From: Asticcacaulis sp. AND118
Lineage (GTDB): Bacteria > Pseudomonadota > Alphaproteobacteria > Caulobacterales > Caulobacteraceae
DNA length: 64,000 bases
NCBI RefSeq assembly: GCF_020535245.1
Contig: NZ_CP084910.1
Coordinates: forward strand, 534,501 to 598,500
Direction: 5' to 3'
In this document: piece by piece, positions 53,528 through 61,166 of the stretch
Position numbering within the stretch: the first letter of the stretch is position 1
Layout: each line of letters starts with the position of its first letter
Position numbers and translations under genes: made by a program
Notes under the pieces: model-generated
The model's input: only the letters and a program-made list of their open reading frames with translations
Told to the model about the DNA's origin: nothing
Databases searched by the model: none

Positions 53528-54802
53528 ATGAGCACGCCTACCGACTCGCCAGCCATCGGCCCCGAAGACGAACTGTCCGCTGACGGCAGCCTCGTGGCCG
53601 GCGAAGGCGTGGCCGAAACCGAGCCGGAACAGGTCTTCCCCGCGCGCCAGACCCTGCTGAAACGCCTTGCCGACGTGGTTTGCCTGCCGGAAACCCGCGT
53701 CAACGCCTTCGAGCGCGCGGTCACCGCCGACCTGCTGGTCGAGATGCTGCGCGAGGCCCAGAAGGGCGAGCGCCTGCGCGTCGCCCGCCGCCTGTGCAAG
53801 CTGAGCGAAGTGCCGCACACGCTGGTGCGCCTGCTGATCACCGACGAGCCGGAGATTGCCCGCTTCCTGATCGAGGACTGCGAATCTCTGGCCGAAACCG
53901 ACCTGCTTTTTTGCATCCGCCGCGCGACGCCGGCCCATCTGCGCCTGATGGCCGCCCGCAAACATATCGGGCCTGTGGTGGCGGAGGCCCTGACCGATAC
54001 GGGTGATATCGACGCTATCGAGTGCCTGCTGAAGAACCGCACGGCGACCCTGTCGCAGGGCGCGATCGAAACCGCCGTTTCGATGAGTCAGGACGCGCCG
54101 CGCCTCGTGCCGCTGCTGATCCGTCGCCTCGAACTGCGCCCCAGTTCGGCCTATGTCATGTTCTGGTGGGCCGACGCCGAGGTGCGCAAGGTCATTCTGG
54201 GCCGCTTCGCCGTCAACCGCGAGGTCATGCAGGATTCGGCCGGCGACGTGTTCGCCATGGCGGCCAAGGAGGGGTGGGGCGACCCTTTGTCGCGCAAGGC
54301 CCTGCAATTCATCGAGCGCCGTCAGCGCAATCGCGAAGCCCTGAAGAAAAGCCCGTTCGAGAGCCTCGAAGCGGCCATCATCGAAGCCGCGCGCAACGGC
54401 ATGACGCGCCACACCGCCGAGGAAATCTCCTACCTGTCGGGGCTCAAGCCCTCGACCGGGGCCAAGATCATGCGCGACCGCGGCGGCGAAGGGCTGGCCG
54501 TGCTGTGCAAGGCGACGGGCCTGAAAAAGACCGACCTGCGCAATCTGTGGCGGGCCCTGCGCCGGCCGGGGCAGAAGGACGGCGAGGTGCACCCCGATCT
54601 TGAGCGCGTGCTGATCGTCTACGACACCCTGGCGGTCGATCGCGCCCAGACGGTGCTGCGTTACTGGAACTGGTCGCTGTCCTCGGCCCTGACGCCGATG
54701 ATGATCCGCGCCATATCGCAAGGCGAGGCCATGGAAACAGACGCCTTGTCCGTGCCGCAACGTGCGGCTATGCTGGCTTTTGCCCAGGACCTCAAGCGTT
54801 AG
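53528..54802 (+). CDS. DUF2336 domain protein
   Basis: 424 residues, nearly all alpha-helical. Family marks are RQTLLKRLADVVCLPETRV, LLVEMLREAQKGERLRVARRL (in part) and helical repeats resembling HEAT units up to about residue 330. The C-terminal part has SSALTPMMIRAISQGEAMET. DUF2336 proteins are found in alphaproteobacteria and their role is not established. It is cytoplasmic, with no signal or membrane helix. It is followed after 113 bases by mucR. Confidence 0.82.
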   Translation: MSTPTDSPAIGPEDELSADGSLVAGEGVAETEPEQVFPARQTLLKRLADVVCLPETRVNAFERAVTADLLVEMLREAQKGERLRVARRLCKLSEVPHTLVRLLITDEPEIARFLIEDCESLAETDLLFCIRRATPAHLRLMAARKHIGPVVAEALTDTGDIDAIECLLKNRTATLSQGAIETAVSMSQDAPRLVPLLIRRLELRPSSAYVMFWWADAEVRKVILGRFAVNREVMQDSAGDVFAMAAKEGWGDPLSRKALQFIERRQRNREALKKSPFESLEAAIIEAARNGMTRHTAEEISYLSGLKPSTGAKIMRDRGGEGLAVLCKATGLKKTDLRNLWRALRRPGQKDGEVHPDLERVLIVYDTLAVDRAQTVLRYWNWSLSSALTPMMIRAISQGEAMETDALSVPQRAAMLAFAQDLKR

Positions 54803-54915
54803 GGCCATATTCGCGTTATTTCGCCAAGTTCCGCATCTCTTTTTAACAGCCGACATTTCATAGGCTGTGTGGAACCTTGTTTATTTATTCGATTAAGACT
54901 TTTTCAGGTGAGACA

Positions 54916-55338
54916 ATGACTATCAAACCCAGCGCCACGGATATGGCCGTGGAAATCGTGTCGGCCTATGTCGGCCACAACTCGCTCCCGTCCGCCGAGC
55001 TGCCCGCGCTGATCCAGAGCGTGCACGGCGCGCTGATCACCCTGTCTCGCGGCGGGGCTCCGGTCGAGGCCGCGCGCGAACCCGCCGTGCCGGTGCGCAA
55101 GTCGGTGACCAGCGAATACCTCATCTGCCTTGAGGACGGCCGCAAGTTCAAGTCGCTCAAGCGCCACCTGCGCGCCAAGTTCAATATGAGCCCCGAGGAA
55201 TACCGCGCCAAATGGAACCTGCCGCAGGACTATCCGATGGTGGCGCCGGGCTACGCCAAGGCTCGCTCGGAACTGGCCAAGCAGATGGGGCTGGGGCAAT
55301 CGAGCCGTCCGGCGGCGACGGCCCGCGCCAAACCTTGA
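54916..55338 (+). CDS. mucR: MucR/Ros-family zinc-finger regulator
   Basis: 140 residues. The family core is complete: VEIVSAYVGHNSLPSAELPA, LIQSVHGAL, then the Ros finger YLICLEDGRKFKSLKRHLRA with CxxD and His ligands, and YRAKWNLPQDYPMVAPGYAK. MucR proteins are H-NS-like regulators of AT-rich promoters. In Caulobacter MucR1/2 act with SciP and CtrA on cell-cycle genes, which fits this window. ATG 54916 follows AGGTGAG. A strong terminator lies downstream. Confidence 0.94.
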   Translation: MTIKPSATDMAVEIVSAYVGHNSLPSAELPALIQSVHGALITLSRGGAPVEAAREPAVPVRKSVTSEYLICLEDGRKFKSLKRHLRAKFNMSPEEYRAKWNLPQDYPMVAPGYAKARSELAKQMGLGQSSRPAATARAKP

Positions 55339-55681
55339 TCCGCGTTGCTAATAAAGAGTCGCATTAACTATAGAATCGCCTCGCGCGACCCGCTTAATAA
55401 GACTCGCCAAAGTACAAGGCGTTTCGAATCGCCGGATTCGGAACGCCTTTTTGTTTTTCACAGAGGTAATAATACCGGTTTTTTACAAAAAATGGCTGTT
55501 TATGAGAACAAAAGGAGTCTGAATCCTGTCGGGGTTAGCCGTGTGCGCACATCTGTGGATAGGTTGTGGCGTTATTAAGGTTTAAATCTCTCATTAACCC
55601 TTTTTTGCTTGCCAAGGAATCGCCGATTAAGAGAAGGTGAAAATCAGTGATTCGTATACGGGGCGTGGTTTCAGGGTAGTT
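55339..55681. promoter_or_regulatory. GANTC-rich interval between mucR and the PAS gene
   Basis: 343 bases with seven GANTC sites (55356-55360, 55373-55377, 55401-55405, 55426-55430, 55435-55439, 55515-55519, 55521-55525), the mucR terminator (55416-55455), a DnaA-box-like TGTGGATAG (55554-55562) and TTAA motifs near 55575, 55582 and 55594. No gene is seen. GTG 55637 could extend the PAS gene. Confidence 0.75.
55416..55455 (+). terminator. Terminator of mucR with GANTC sites in its stem
   Basis: AAGGCGTTTCGAATC and GGATTCGGAACGCCTT pair with one mismatch around GCC, followed by TTTGTTTTT. The stem includes GAATC on one arm and GATTC on the other. Confidence 0.88.
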
Positions 55682-56188
55682 ATGACGGGCATGGCGGCGG
55701 AAATGCTGAGCGCTTTGCGCATGCACGAGGAGGTCTTCCGGTACTGGAAGAGCCTGCGCCGTCCCGGACGCCTGCCGTCCCGCGCCGACATCGATCCCGT
55801 CAGCGTGCGCAAGCTGTTGCCGACCATCTCCCTCATCGACGTCCTGTCCGACGATCCGTCGAACGTGCCGGACCTGTTTCGTCAGCGCCTGGCCGGGACC
55901 GACCTCTACGCCGCCTACGGCATGGAGATCACCGGCAAGCATTTCAACGAAATCTACGGGCCGAACGAGGCGCAGTACTGGGCCGAGGAACTGACCTTCG
56001 TCGTGCGGACGCGCAAGCCCAGCGTCGGCCTGCACTCTATGGCCTGGCGCGGGTCAAAGTCCCTGGCCCTGTTCTGGTTGCGCCTGCCGCTCGCCTCCGA
56101 CGGCGTCAAGGTCGATATGATTCTGGGTCACGATGCCCTGATCGGACAGCCGGATCTGGCCGGCCCCAGCGGCATTCGCGCCGCCTGA
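55682..56188 (+). CDS. PAS_5-type single-domain protein
   Basis: 168 residues. The pattern is that of alphaproteobacterial PAS_5 proteins: FRYWKSLRRPGRLPSRADID, RKLLPTISLIDVL, RQRLAGTDLYAAYGMEITGK and AEELTFVVRTRKPSVG. There is no kinase or output domain. A ligand or partner cannot be named. I chose ATG 55682 behind CAGGGTAGTT; GTG 55637 would add 15 residues. It is downstream of a GANTC-rich region, so its transcription may be replication-linked. Confidence 0.75.
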   Translation: MTGMAAEMLSALRMHEEVFRYWKSLRRPGRLPSRADIDPVSVRKLLPTISLIDVLSDDPSNVPDLFRQRLAGTDLYAAYGMEITGKHFNEIYGPNEAQYWAEELTFVVRTRKPSVGLHSMAWRGSKSLALFWLRLPLASDGVKVDMILGHDALIGQPDLAGPSGIRAA

Positions 56189-56315
56189 TCCTTTTTCCCT
56201 GAGATGATTCCTGCCGGTTTTCGCGCGCCTGAAAGGGTACGAAAGCGCCCGCACGCCAGGGTTTTGCTGTGCGGCGGAAGCCATCCATCCCCCTATCTGG
56301 GCGCGAAAATAGGCT

Positions 56316-56393
56316 TAATTGCCCAATTTGTGAGTTGAAATAGGAAAACTATCCTCTCACTATCGCCCTCGTTTAACATGAGAACAAATTGGC
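56316..56393. promoter_or_regulatory. Inverted CCAATTTGT / ACAAATTGG pair
   Basis: CCAATTTGT at about 56320-56328 and ACAAATTGG at about 56384-56392 lie in the 235-base gap upstream of the DnaA-like gene. A second overlapping palindrome (ACAAAT...ATTTGT) follows. It may be an operator. Confidence 0.45.
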
Positions 56394-56423
56394 AACATTT
56401 GTATCTCGCAAAGGGGGATAGTG

Positions 56424-56789
56424 ATGAAACGGGCAATGGAGACGCAGGCGGATCCCCAGATCGATAAGTCGCAGGTGGCCTATGTCATGGGGCTGGTGTC
56501 GGTGGTGACGGGGGTGCCGCTGTCCGACATCAGCGCCACGGACCGCAAGGACGCGCGCACGGCGCGGGCGCGGCAACTGGCCATGTATCTGATCTCGGTG
56601 GCGTGGCAGTGGCCGCTCTACCGCATCGGGGCGGCCTTCGGACGCGACCGCACCACGGTGGGCCATGCCTGCCGCCGTATCGAGGATCTGCGCGACGATC
56701 GGCTGTGGGACGAACAGATCGAGCGGCTGGAGGCCTGCCTGCAGGACCTGCCGTCGGGACTGGCCCTGCCGCGCCGGCGGGTGGCCTGA
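56424..56789 (+). CDS. Stand-alone DnaA domain IV-like DNA-binding protein
   Basis: 121 residues. The middle matches the C-terminal DNA-binding domain of DnaA: DISATDRKDARTARARQLAM, then LYRIGAAFGRDRTTVGHACR and RIE. The DnaA signature GRDxTTVxHAC is kept, so binding to a DnaA-box-like site is plausible. There is no AAA+ ATPase domain. ATG 56424 follows AAAGGGGG. The stop overlaps the next ATG (TGATG), so it is translated together with the DUF6456 gene. Its role in replication or transcription is unknown. Confidence 0.85.
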   Translation: MKRAMETQADPQIDKSQVAYVMGLVSVVTGVPLSDISATDRKDARTARARQLAMYLISVAWQWPLYRIGAAFGRDRTTVGHACRRIEDLRDDRLWDEQIERLEACLQDLPSGLALPRRRVA

Positions 56790-57373
56790 TGCGCGGCACA
56801 CCGGAAGGCGTGCGCGAGAAGCTGGGGCAGGCGGGGGCGCATCTGAAGCCGGTGGCGGGCGGCTACGAACTGCGCCTCAGCGCCGATGGCCGCCGCCGGG
56901 CCGTGGACCGGCTGAAAGAGGCCGACCTTCAGGCCGTGCAGGCTCTGGGGCCCCTGACGCGCCATGCCGATGGCCGTCTGAGCCTGAAGATCGCCCCGAC
57001 GGCGGTCGATCTGGCCGACCTGATTCGCGAGGGCTATTTCGACCGTTGCCAGCTCCTGGCGCTCGATCAGTGGCGGCGCGACCATGAGGCGGGATTCGCG
57101 GCGGAGGCCCTGACCCAGAACTGGGCGCGGTTTGGCGGCGGGGGCCGTACGACGACGGCGGGGGATGCCTCGCTCTATCGCATCCACGCGCGCCGGCGGG
57201 TCGAAGAGGCGGAGCGGGCCCTGAGCGGGGCAGGGGGCGACATGGCGCGTGCGGTGCGGCGGGTGTCCATCGAGGGCTGGCGGCTGGCTGCGGCGGGTTT
57301 CGCTGAAAATGCTGCGGCGCAACTTTCGCAAGCGTTTGATCGCCTTGCGGTTTATTATCGGATCGGCGCTTAA
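56789..57373 (+). CDS. DUF6456 domain protein
   Basis: 194 residues. The C-terminal part resembles DUF6456: LIREGYFDRCQLLALDQWRR, LTQNWARFGGGGRTTTAGDA, RRVSIEGWRLAAAGFAENAA. It is basic and helical, without signal or membrane segment. In other alphaproteobacteria this domain can be found with HTH domains, and here it is coupled to a DnaA-domain-IV protein. I infer that the two form one functional unit split over two genes. Confidence 0.7.
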   Translation: MRGTPEGVREKLGQAGAHLKPVAGGYELRLSADGRRRAVDRLKEADLQAVQALGPLTRHADGRLSLKIAPTAVDLADLIREGYFDRCQLLALDQWRRDHEAGFAAEALTQNWARFGGGGRTTTAGDASLYRIHARRRVEEAERALSGAGGDMARAVRRVSIEGWRLAAAGFAENAAAQLSQAFDRLAVYYRIGA

Positions 57374-57514
57374 CCTTGTGCTGTGCCGCAATGAAACGAA
57401 AACACCCGGAACTATAGCGCGCCGATGACAGTGTTACAGAAAGCGGGTCGTGCCGGTTGACCTCAGCCGTTCGCAGGGTGAGGATAGGTGCAGAGTTCGG
57501 AAAAAGGACGCCTC

Positions 57515-57886
57515 ATGTCTGAAGACAAACTTTCGGCCGGTACAGTGACCAGCCTCAAAAATCCGCTGCGTGGCACGCTGGACAAGCCGCTGCGTCATGT
57601 GGTGTCGAACGAGGAACTGGACGCCCTGTGCGAAACGCGGCGCGAGCATGTCACTGAGTATGTCTGGGCGGCGATCGGTGTGGCGGTCGGCACCCTGCCG
57701 GGGACGGTGGCCCTGCTTAACGGCTATATCACGCAGGGCATCGCCTACGGCTTCCGTCCGGAAGGGCTGATCCAGTTCGGCCTGTTCTGCGCCGCGCTTT
57801 CGGTCATGGGCAGCATGGGCATGATCGCCCGCCGTCGCGCCCGTCGCCTGCGCGAGATCGAAGCCGATATCCGGATGAGAGCGTGA
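57515..57886 (+). CDS. Small protein with two membrane helices
   Basis: 123 residues. Helices are at about residues 48-68 (VWAAIGVAVGTLPGTVALL) and 80-100 (GLIQFGLFCAALSVMGSMG), followed by a basic RRRARRLREIE stretch. The N-terminal 45 residues are hydrophilic (LRHVVSNEELDALCETRREH). ATG 57515 follows AAAGGAC. I do not recognise a family. Confidence 0.65.
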   Translation: MSEDKLSAGTVTSLKNPLRGTLDKPLRHVVSNEELDALCETRREHVTEYVWAAIGVAVGTLPGTVALLNGYITQGIAYGFRPEGLIQFGLFCAALSVMGSMGMIARRRARRLREIEADIRMRA

Positions 57887-57891
57887 TTAGA

Positions 57892-57990
57892 GCGCATTCC
57901 AAAAAGTGTGCAGCGGTTTTTGGAATCACATGCGCGGCAAAACAAAAAACTTAGAGCGGTTATACGACCTCGTCGGATTGACGCTCTAAG
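57892..57990. repeat. Palindromic repeat plus second hairpin before sufE end
   Basis: GCGCATTCCAAAAAGTG and GGTTTTTGGAATCACATGCGC (57892-57935), then GGCAAAACAAAAAAC, then a second hairpin CTTAGAGCG...CGCTCTAAG (57950-57990) that includes the sufE stop codon. It lies between converging genes and may serve as a terminator. Confidence 0.88.
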
Positions 57991-58399
57991 CTGCGGCCTG
58001 TTTCAGGCGCTCGACCATCGAGATCAGGCCGTTGGTGCGCTGCGACGACAGGGCCTCGTCCAGCCCCAGCCGGGTCAGGGTGTCGCGGATGGAGAAGTCG
58101 CGCACCTCGGACAGCGGCAGGTCGTTCAGAAGCCGCACCAGAATGGCGATCAGCCCCTTGACGATATGGGCGTCGGAATCGCCGCGGAAGCGCAATATCC
58201 CGTCATCGCCGCCATCCATCATCAGCCACACCTGAGAGGCGCAGCCGCGCACGCGCGTCACCTCGTTGCGCTCGGCGTCGGTTAGCGGTGCCAGCGTCTT
58301 GCCCAGGTCGATAATGTAGCGGTAGCGGTCTTCCCAGTCGTCGAAGAGGGCGAATTCTTCGAGCAGATCGCTCAGGCGGGCGTCGAATGTGTCGGTCAT
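57986..58399 (-). CDS. sufE: SufE-family sulfur acceptor
   Basis: 137 residues. Family marks are LLEEFALFDDWEDRYRYIID, LGKTLAPL, and VRGCASQVWLMMDG with the sulfur-carrying Cys. SufE accepts sulfur from SufS for Fe-S assembly. The start is ATG 58399. No suf genes are adjacent. The stop is in a hairpin shared with the neighbouring repeat. Confidence 0.93.
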   Translation of the reverse strand: MTDTFDARLSDLLEEFALFDDWEDRYRYIIDLGKTLAPLTDAERNEVTRVRGCASQVWLMMDGGDDGILRFRGDSDAHIVKGLIAILVRLLNDLPLSEVRDFSIRDTLTRLGLDEALSSQRTNGLISMVERLKQAAA

Positions 58400-58440
58400 G
58401 CCGTCGCTATAGCGCGACAGCGCGTCATGACACAATCTTT

Positions 58441-59256
58441 CTATCGCCGCTTCAACCTCACCACGGCCTTCAGCCCGTTGCGGGGGTCCGACTGCACGGC
58501 GAAGGCCCCGCCCATGGCCACGCTGGCCAGCCTGACGATGGGCCAGCCCAGCCCCGCGCCTTCGCGGGTGCGGTTATAGTCGCTGGCGCCCTGTTCGAAC
58601 GGACGCATCAGGCGCGGAATATCCGCCGGATCGGGGGCCTTGCCGGGATTGTAGACGGCGATATCGACCCAGTCCCCGTCCGGGCGCGCGGTGATTTCCA
58701 CGTCGCGGCCTTCGGGGGTGAAGTCGATGGCGTTGGCGATCAGGTGATCAAGACACAGGCTTAAGGCTCGCGGATCGAAACAGGCACTTAGCTCTGCGTC
58801 GGCCAGTCCGGGCAGGACGTGGACACCGCGCGCCTGCGCTTCCGGGGCGTGGCGGCGCACCGCGTCGTGGATGTGCGGCAGCAGGACGTCGACCTCCGGG
58901 CGCAGCAGGCCGGGCTCGCTTTCCAGTCGCACCAGTTCCAGCACATCGTTAAACAGGCTCAATAATTTCTTGCCGCTGTCGCGGATGATGCCGGCATATT
59001 CGCTGTATTGCGGCGCGCCGAGGGGGCCGTAAAGCTCGTGCGTCAGCACTTCGGCAAAACCGATGATCGAGTTGAGCGGGGTGCGCAGTTCGTGGCTGAC
59101 CATGCGCATGAAGGCGCGCTTGCCGATATCGGAATCCGACGTCGGGCTGGCCATCGGGGGAAGGGCCGCCGGTTGTTTGTCCATCAAGGGTGCGCCGGAA
59201 GGAGGAAACTCAGACGCGGAGATTACAGTTAACGTCTTAAGCAGAGGTTTCCACAT
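58441..59256 (-). CDS. Soluble histidine kinase-like protein with a degenerate ATP site
   Basis: 271 residues. HisKA is clear: RMVSHELRTPLNSIIGFAEV, LYGPLGAPQYSEYAGIIRDS, closely related to the DivJ-like kinase next door. The HATPase part keeps the N box (LIANAIDFTPEG) and the G2 box (GAGLGWPIVR), but the G1 box, normally DxGxG, reads YNPGKAPD, so ATP binding may be weakened. No sensor or membrane part. The start is uncertain: 59256, 59184 and 59154 are possible and none has a good ribosome site. Confidence 0.8.
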   Translation of the reverse strand: MWKPLLKTLTVISASEFPPSGAPLMDKQPAALPPMASPTSDSDIGKRAFMRMVSHELRTPLNSIIGFAEVLTHELYGPLGAPQYSEYAGIIRDSGKKLLSLFNDVLELVRLESEPGLLRPEVDVLLPHIHDAVRRHAPEAQARGVHVLPGLADAELSACFDPRALSLCLDHLIANAIDFTPEGRDVEITARPDGDWVDIAVYNPGKAPDPADIPRLMRPFEQGASDYNRTREGAGLGWPIVRLASVAMGGAFAVQSDPRNGLKAVVRLKRR

Positions 59257-59366
59257 AACCGCGCGTTCACAAGAGGTTTTTTCGGACCTTTCTCGCTTGC
59301 GGGGCGAGAGTCTTTCTCTTTTGGCGGCGATTGGCTAGGATAGACTGTTGTTTCAAGAGTAAAGAC

Positions 59367-61166
59367 GTGCCGCTGAAATCCTATCTGCAGGAACTGAGAT
59401 CACCCACCGGGGCCATGATGGCGACGCCGCGCGGTCGCGTGCGGCTGGGCGTCATCGCCTGGCACCTCGGCTGGTCGGCGGTCAGTCTGGCCTCGATGAT
59501 CTATCTCATCTTCCTGCCGGCCTCGGTCAATGTGCTGGCGGCGCTGGCGGCGGCGGCGCTGCCCGGCGTGTGCAGCGTCTTTTTGCTGACCAAGGACGAT
59601 TTCCGCACGCGTCAGATGCTGGTGTGGATCTGGGCGGGCGCGTGTCTTGTGGCGCTGGGCCTGTCCGGCGGCGTGCTGGGGCCACTGGCGCCGTGGGTGG
59701 CCGCGCCGATGGCCGCCGCCGTGGCGCTCAATCAGCGTCGGCTGATTCTTCTGGGCGCGGCGCTGTCGGTGGCGGTGACCCTGTTCGCCATCCTTTTCTC
59801 GCTGATGCGCCTGTTTCCGCTGCCCGACATCGTCGAAAGCTTCTGGCTGGCCTCGGTGGCGGTGGTGACGCTGGTCGCCGGCCTGGGTTTGTCGCTCCTG
59901 CCGGCGCTGCGCGTGCGCACCGAAGCCGTGCGCGGCGTCGAAAGCGACCGGGCGCGCTTCTTGACGCTTCTCAGCGAGCAGCCGCAACTGATCCTCTCCG
60001 TCGATAGCGAAGGCCGCCTGCTGTCGGCCTATGGCGAGACGCCGCCAGGGCTGGATATGGGTATGCTGATGAAGCACGGCCTGATCACCTGCGCCCACGT
60101 TCCGCACCGTCTGGGCCTGATGCAGGCGCTGGAGACGGCGCAGCAAAGCGGCCGTGCCGAGGTAGGCTTCATGCCGCACGCCGCGCTGGACCATTTCGTG
60201 CGCCTCAGCCTGCGCCGCGGGGCGGACGGCAAGCTGTACGGCGTGCTGGCCGACGCCTCGCTGCAACACGCGCGTGAGGACGAACTGGAAACCGCCAAGC
60301 AGGAAGCCCAGACGCTCAATGAGGGCAAGTCGCGCTTTCTGGCGGGCATGAGCCACGAACTGCGCACCCCGCTCAATGCCGTCATCGGCTTTTCCGACAT
60401 CATGCGTCAGCAGATGTTCGGCCCCATGACGGACAAGTACGCCGAATATTCGCAACTGATCTGGGAGTCGGGCCAGCACGTGCTCGATCTGGTCAACGAT
60501 GTGCTCGACATGTCGAAGATCGAGGCCAGCCGGTACGAGCTGTCGCTGGAGCGTTTCGACGCGCGCGAACCGGTGTCGGCGGCGCTGCGCCTGATCCTCG
60601 CCACCGCGCACGAAAAGGGCGTGACGGTGAAGTCGATCCTGCCGCCCGCGCCGCTGGAGGTCACCGCCGACAAGCGCGCGGTTAAGCAGATGTGCCTGAA
60701 CCTCCTATCCAATGCGGTGAAGTTCACGCCGCAGGGCGGGACCGTGACCTTGATGCTGAGCGATACGGGCACGGACAGCATCGACATCCAGATTACCGAC
60801 ACCGGCGTCGGTATCGCGCCCGAAGATTTGAAACGTCTGGGCAAGCCTTACGAGCAGTCGGGACCGATGGAGCAGCGCGTGCTGGGCACCGGGCTCGGCC
60901 TGTCGCTGGTGCAGGCGCTGGCCGGGCTGCATCGCGGGCGCATGACGATCGAGAGCGAGCTGGGCGTGGGCACGAGCGTCAGCCTGCTGCTGCCTATCGC
61001 CTTCAATCCGGATCAACCGGAACTGCCGCTCAGCCCGCCGGGCGCACCGGAAAGCGAAACTCTGGTGGCGCTGTCGTCGGAAACGCCCAAGCCGCTGGAA
61101 GACCGCCTCTATACGCCGCCCGACCTGACCGGCAGCGATTTCGTCATCCGTCCGCCGAAGTCCTGA
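59367..61166 (+). CDS. divJ: DivJ-like membrane sensor histidine kinase
   Basis: 599 residues. Six or more membrane helices fill residues of about 30-185. A PAS-like segment follows (LLSEQPQLILSVDSEGRLLS), then HisKA with FLAGMSHELRTPLNAVIGFSD and IMRQQMFGPM, and a full HATPase domain (LLSNAVKFTPQGG, DTGVGIAPED, GTGLGLSLVQAL). Size, helix-rich N-terminus and HisKA sequence fit Caulobacter DivJ, the stalked-pole kinase of DivK and PleD; PleC-type kinases are the main alternative. GTG 59367 is chosen; TTG 59331 and ATG 59415 are in frame. Confidence 0.75.
   Translation: MPLKSYLQELRSPTGAMMATPRGRVRLGVIAWHLGWSAVSLASMIYLIFLPASVNVLAALAAAALPGVCSVFLLTKDDFRTRQMLVWIWAGACLVALGLSGGVLGPLAPWVAAPMAAAVALNQRRLILLGAALSVAVTLFAILFSLMRLFPLPDIVESFWLASVAVVTLVAGLGLSLLPALRVRTEAVRGVESDRARFLTLLSEQPQLILSVDSEGRLLSAYGETPPGLDMGMLMKHGLITCAHVPHRLGLMQALETAQQSGRAEVGFMPHAALDHFVRLSLRRGADGKLYGVLADASLQHAREDELETAKQEAQTLNEGKSRFLAGMSHELRTPLNAVIGFSDIMRQQMFGPMTDKYAEYSQLIWESGQHVLDLVNDVLDMSKIEASRYELSLERFDAREPVSAALRLILATAHEKGVTVKSILPPAPLEVTADKRAVKQMCLNLLSNAVKFTPQGGTVTLMLSDTGTDSIDIQITDTGVGIAPEDLKRLGKPYEQSGPMEQRVLGTGLGLSLVQALAGLHRGRMTIESELGVGTSVSLLLPIAFNPDQPELPLSPPGAPESETLVALSSETPKPLEDRLYTPPDLTGSDFVIRPPKS

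Noticed and set aside
55339-55681. Possible chromosomal origin of replication
   Set aside because: GANTC sites, one DnaA-like box and TTAA motifs recall Caulobacter Cori, but there is only one good DnaA box, no hemE or other origin marker nearby, and no way to measure skew here.
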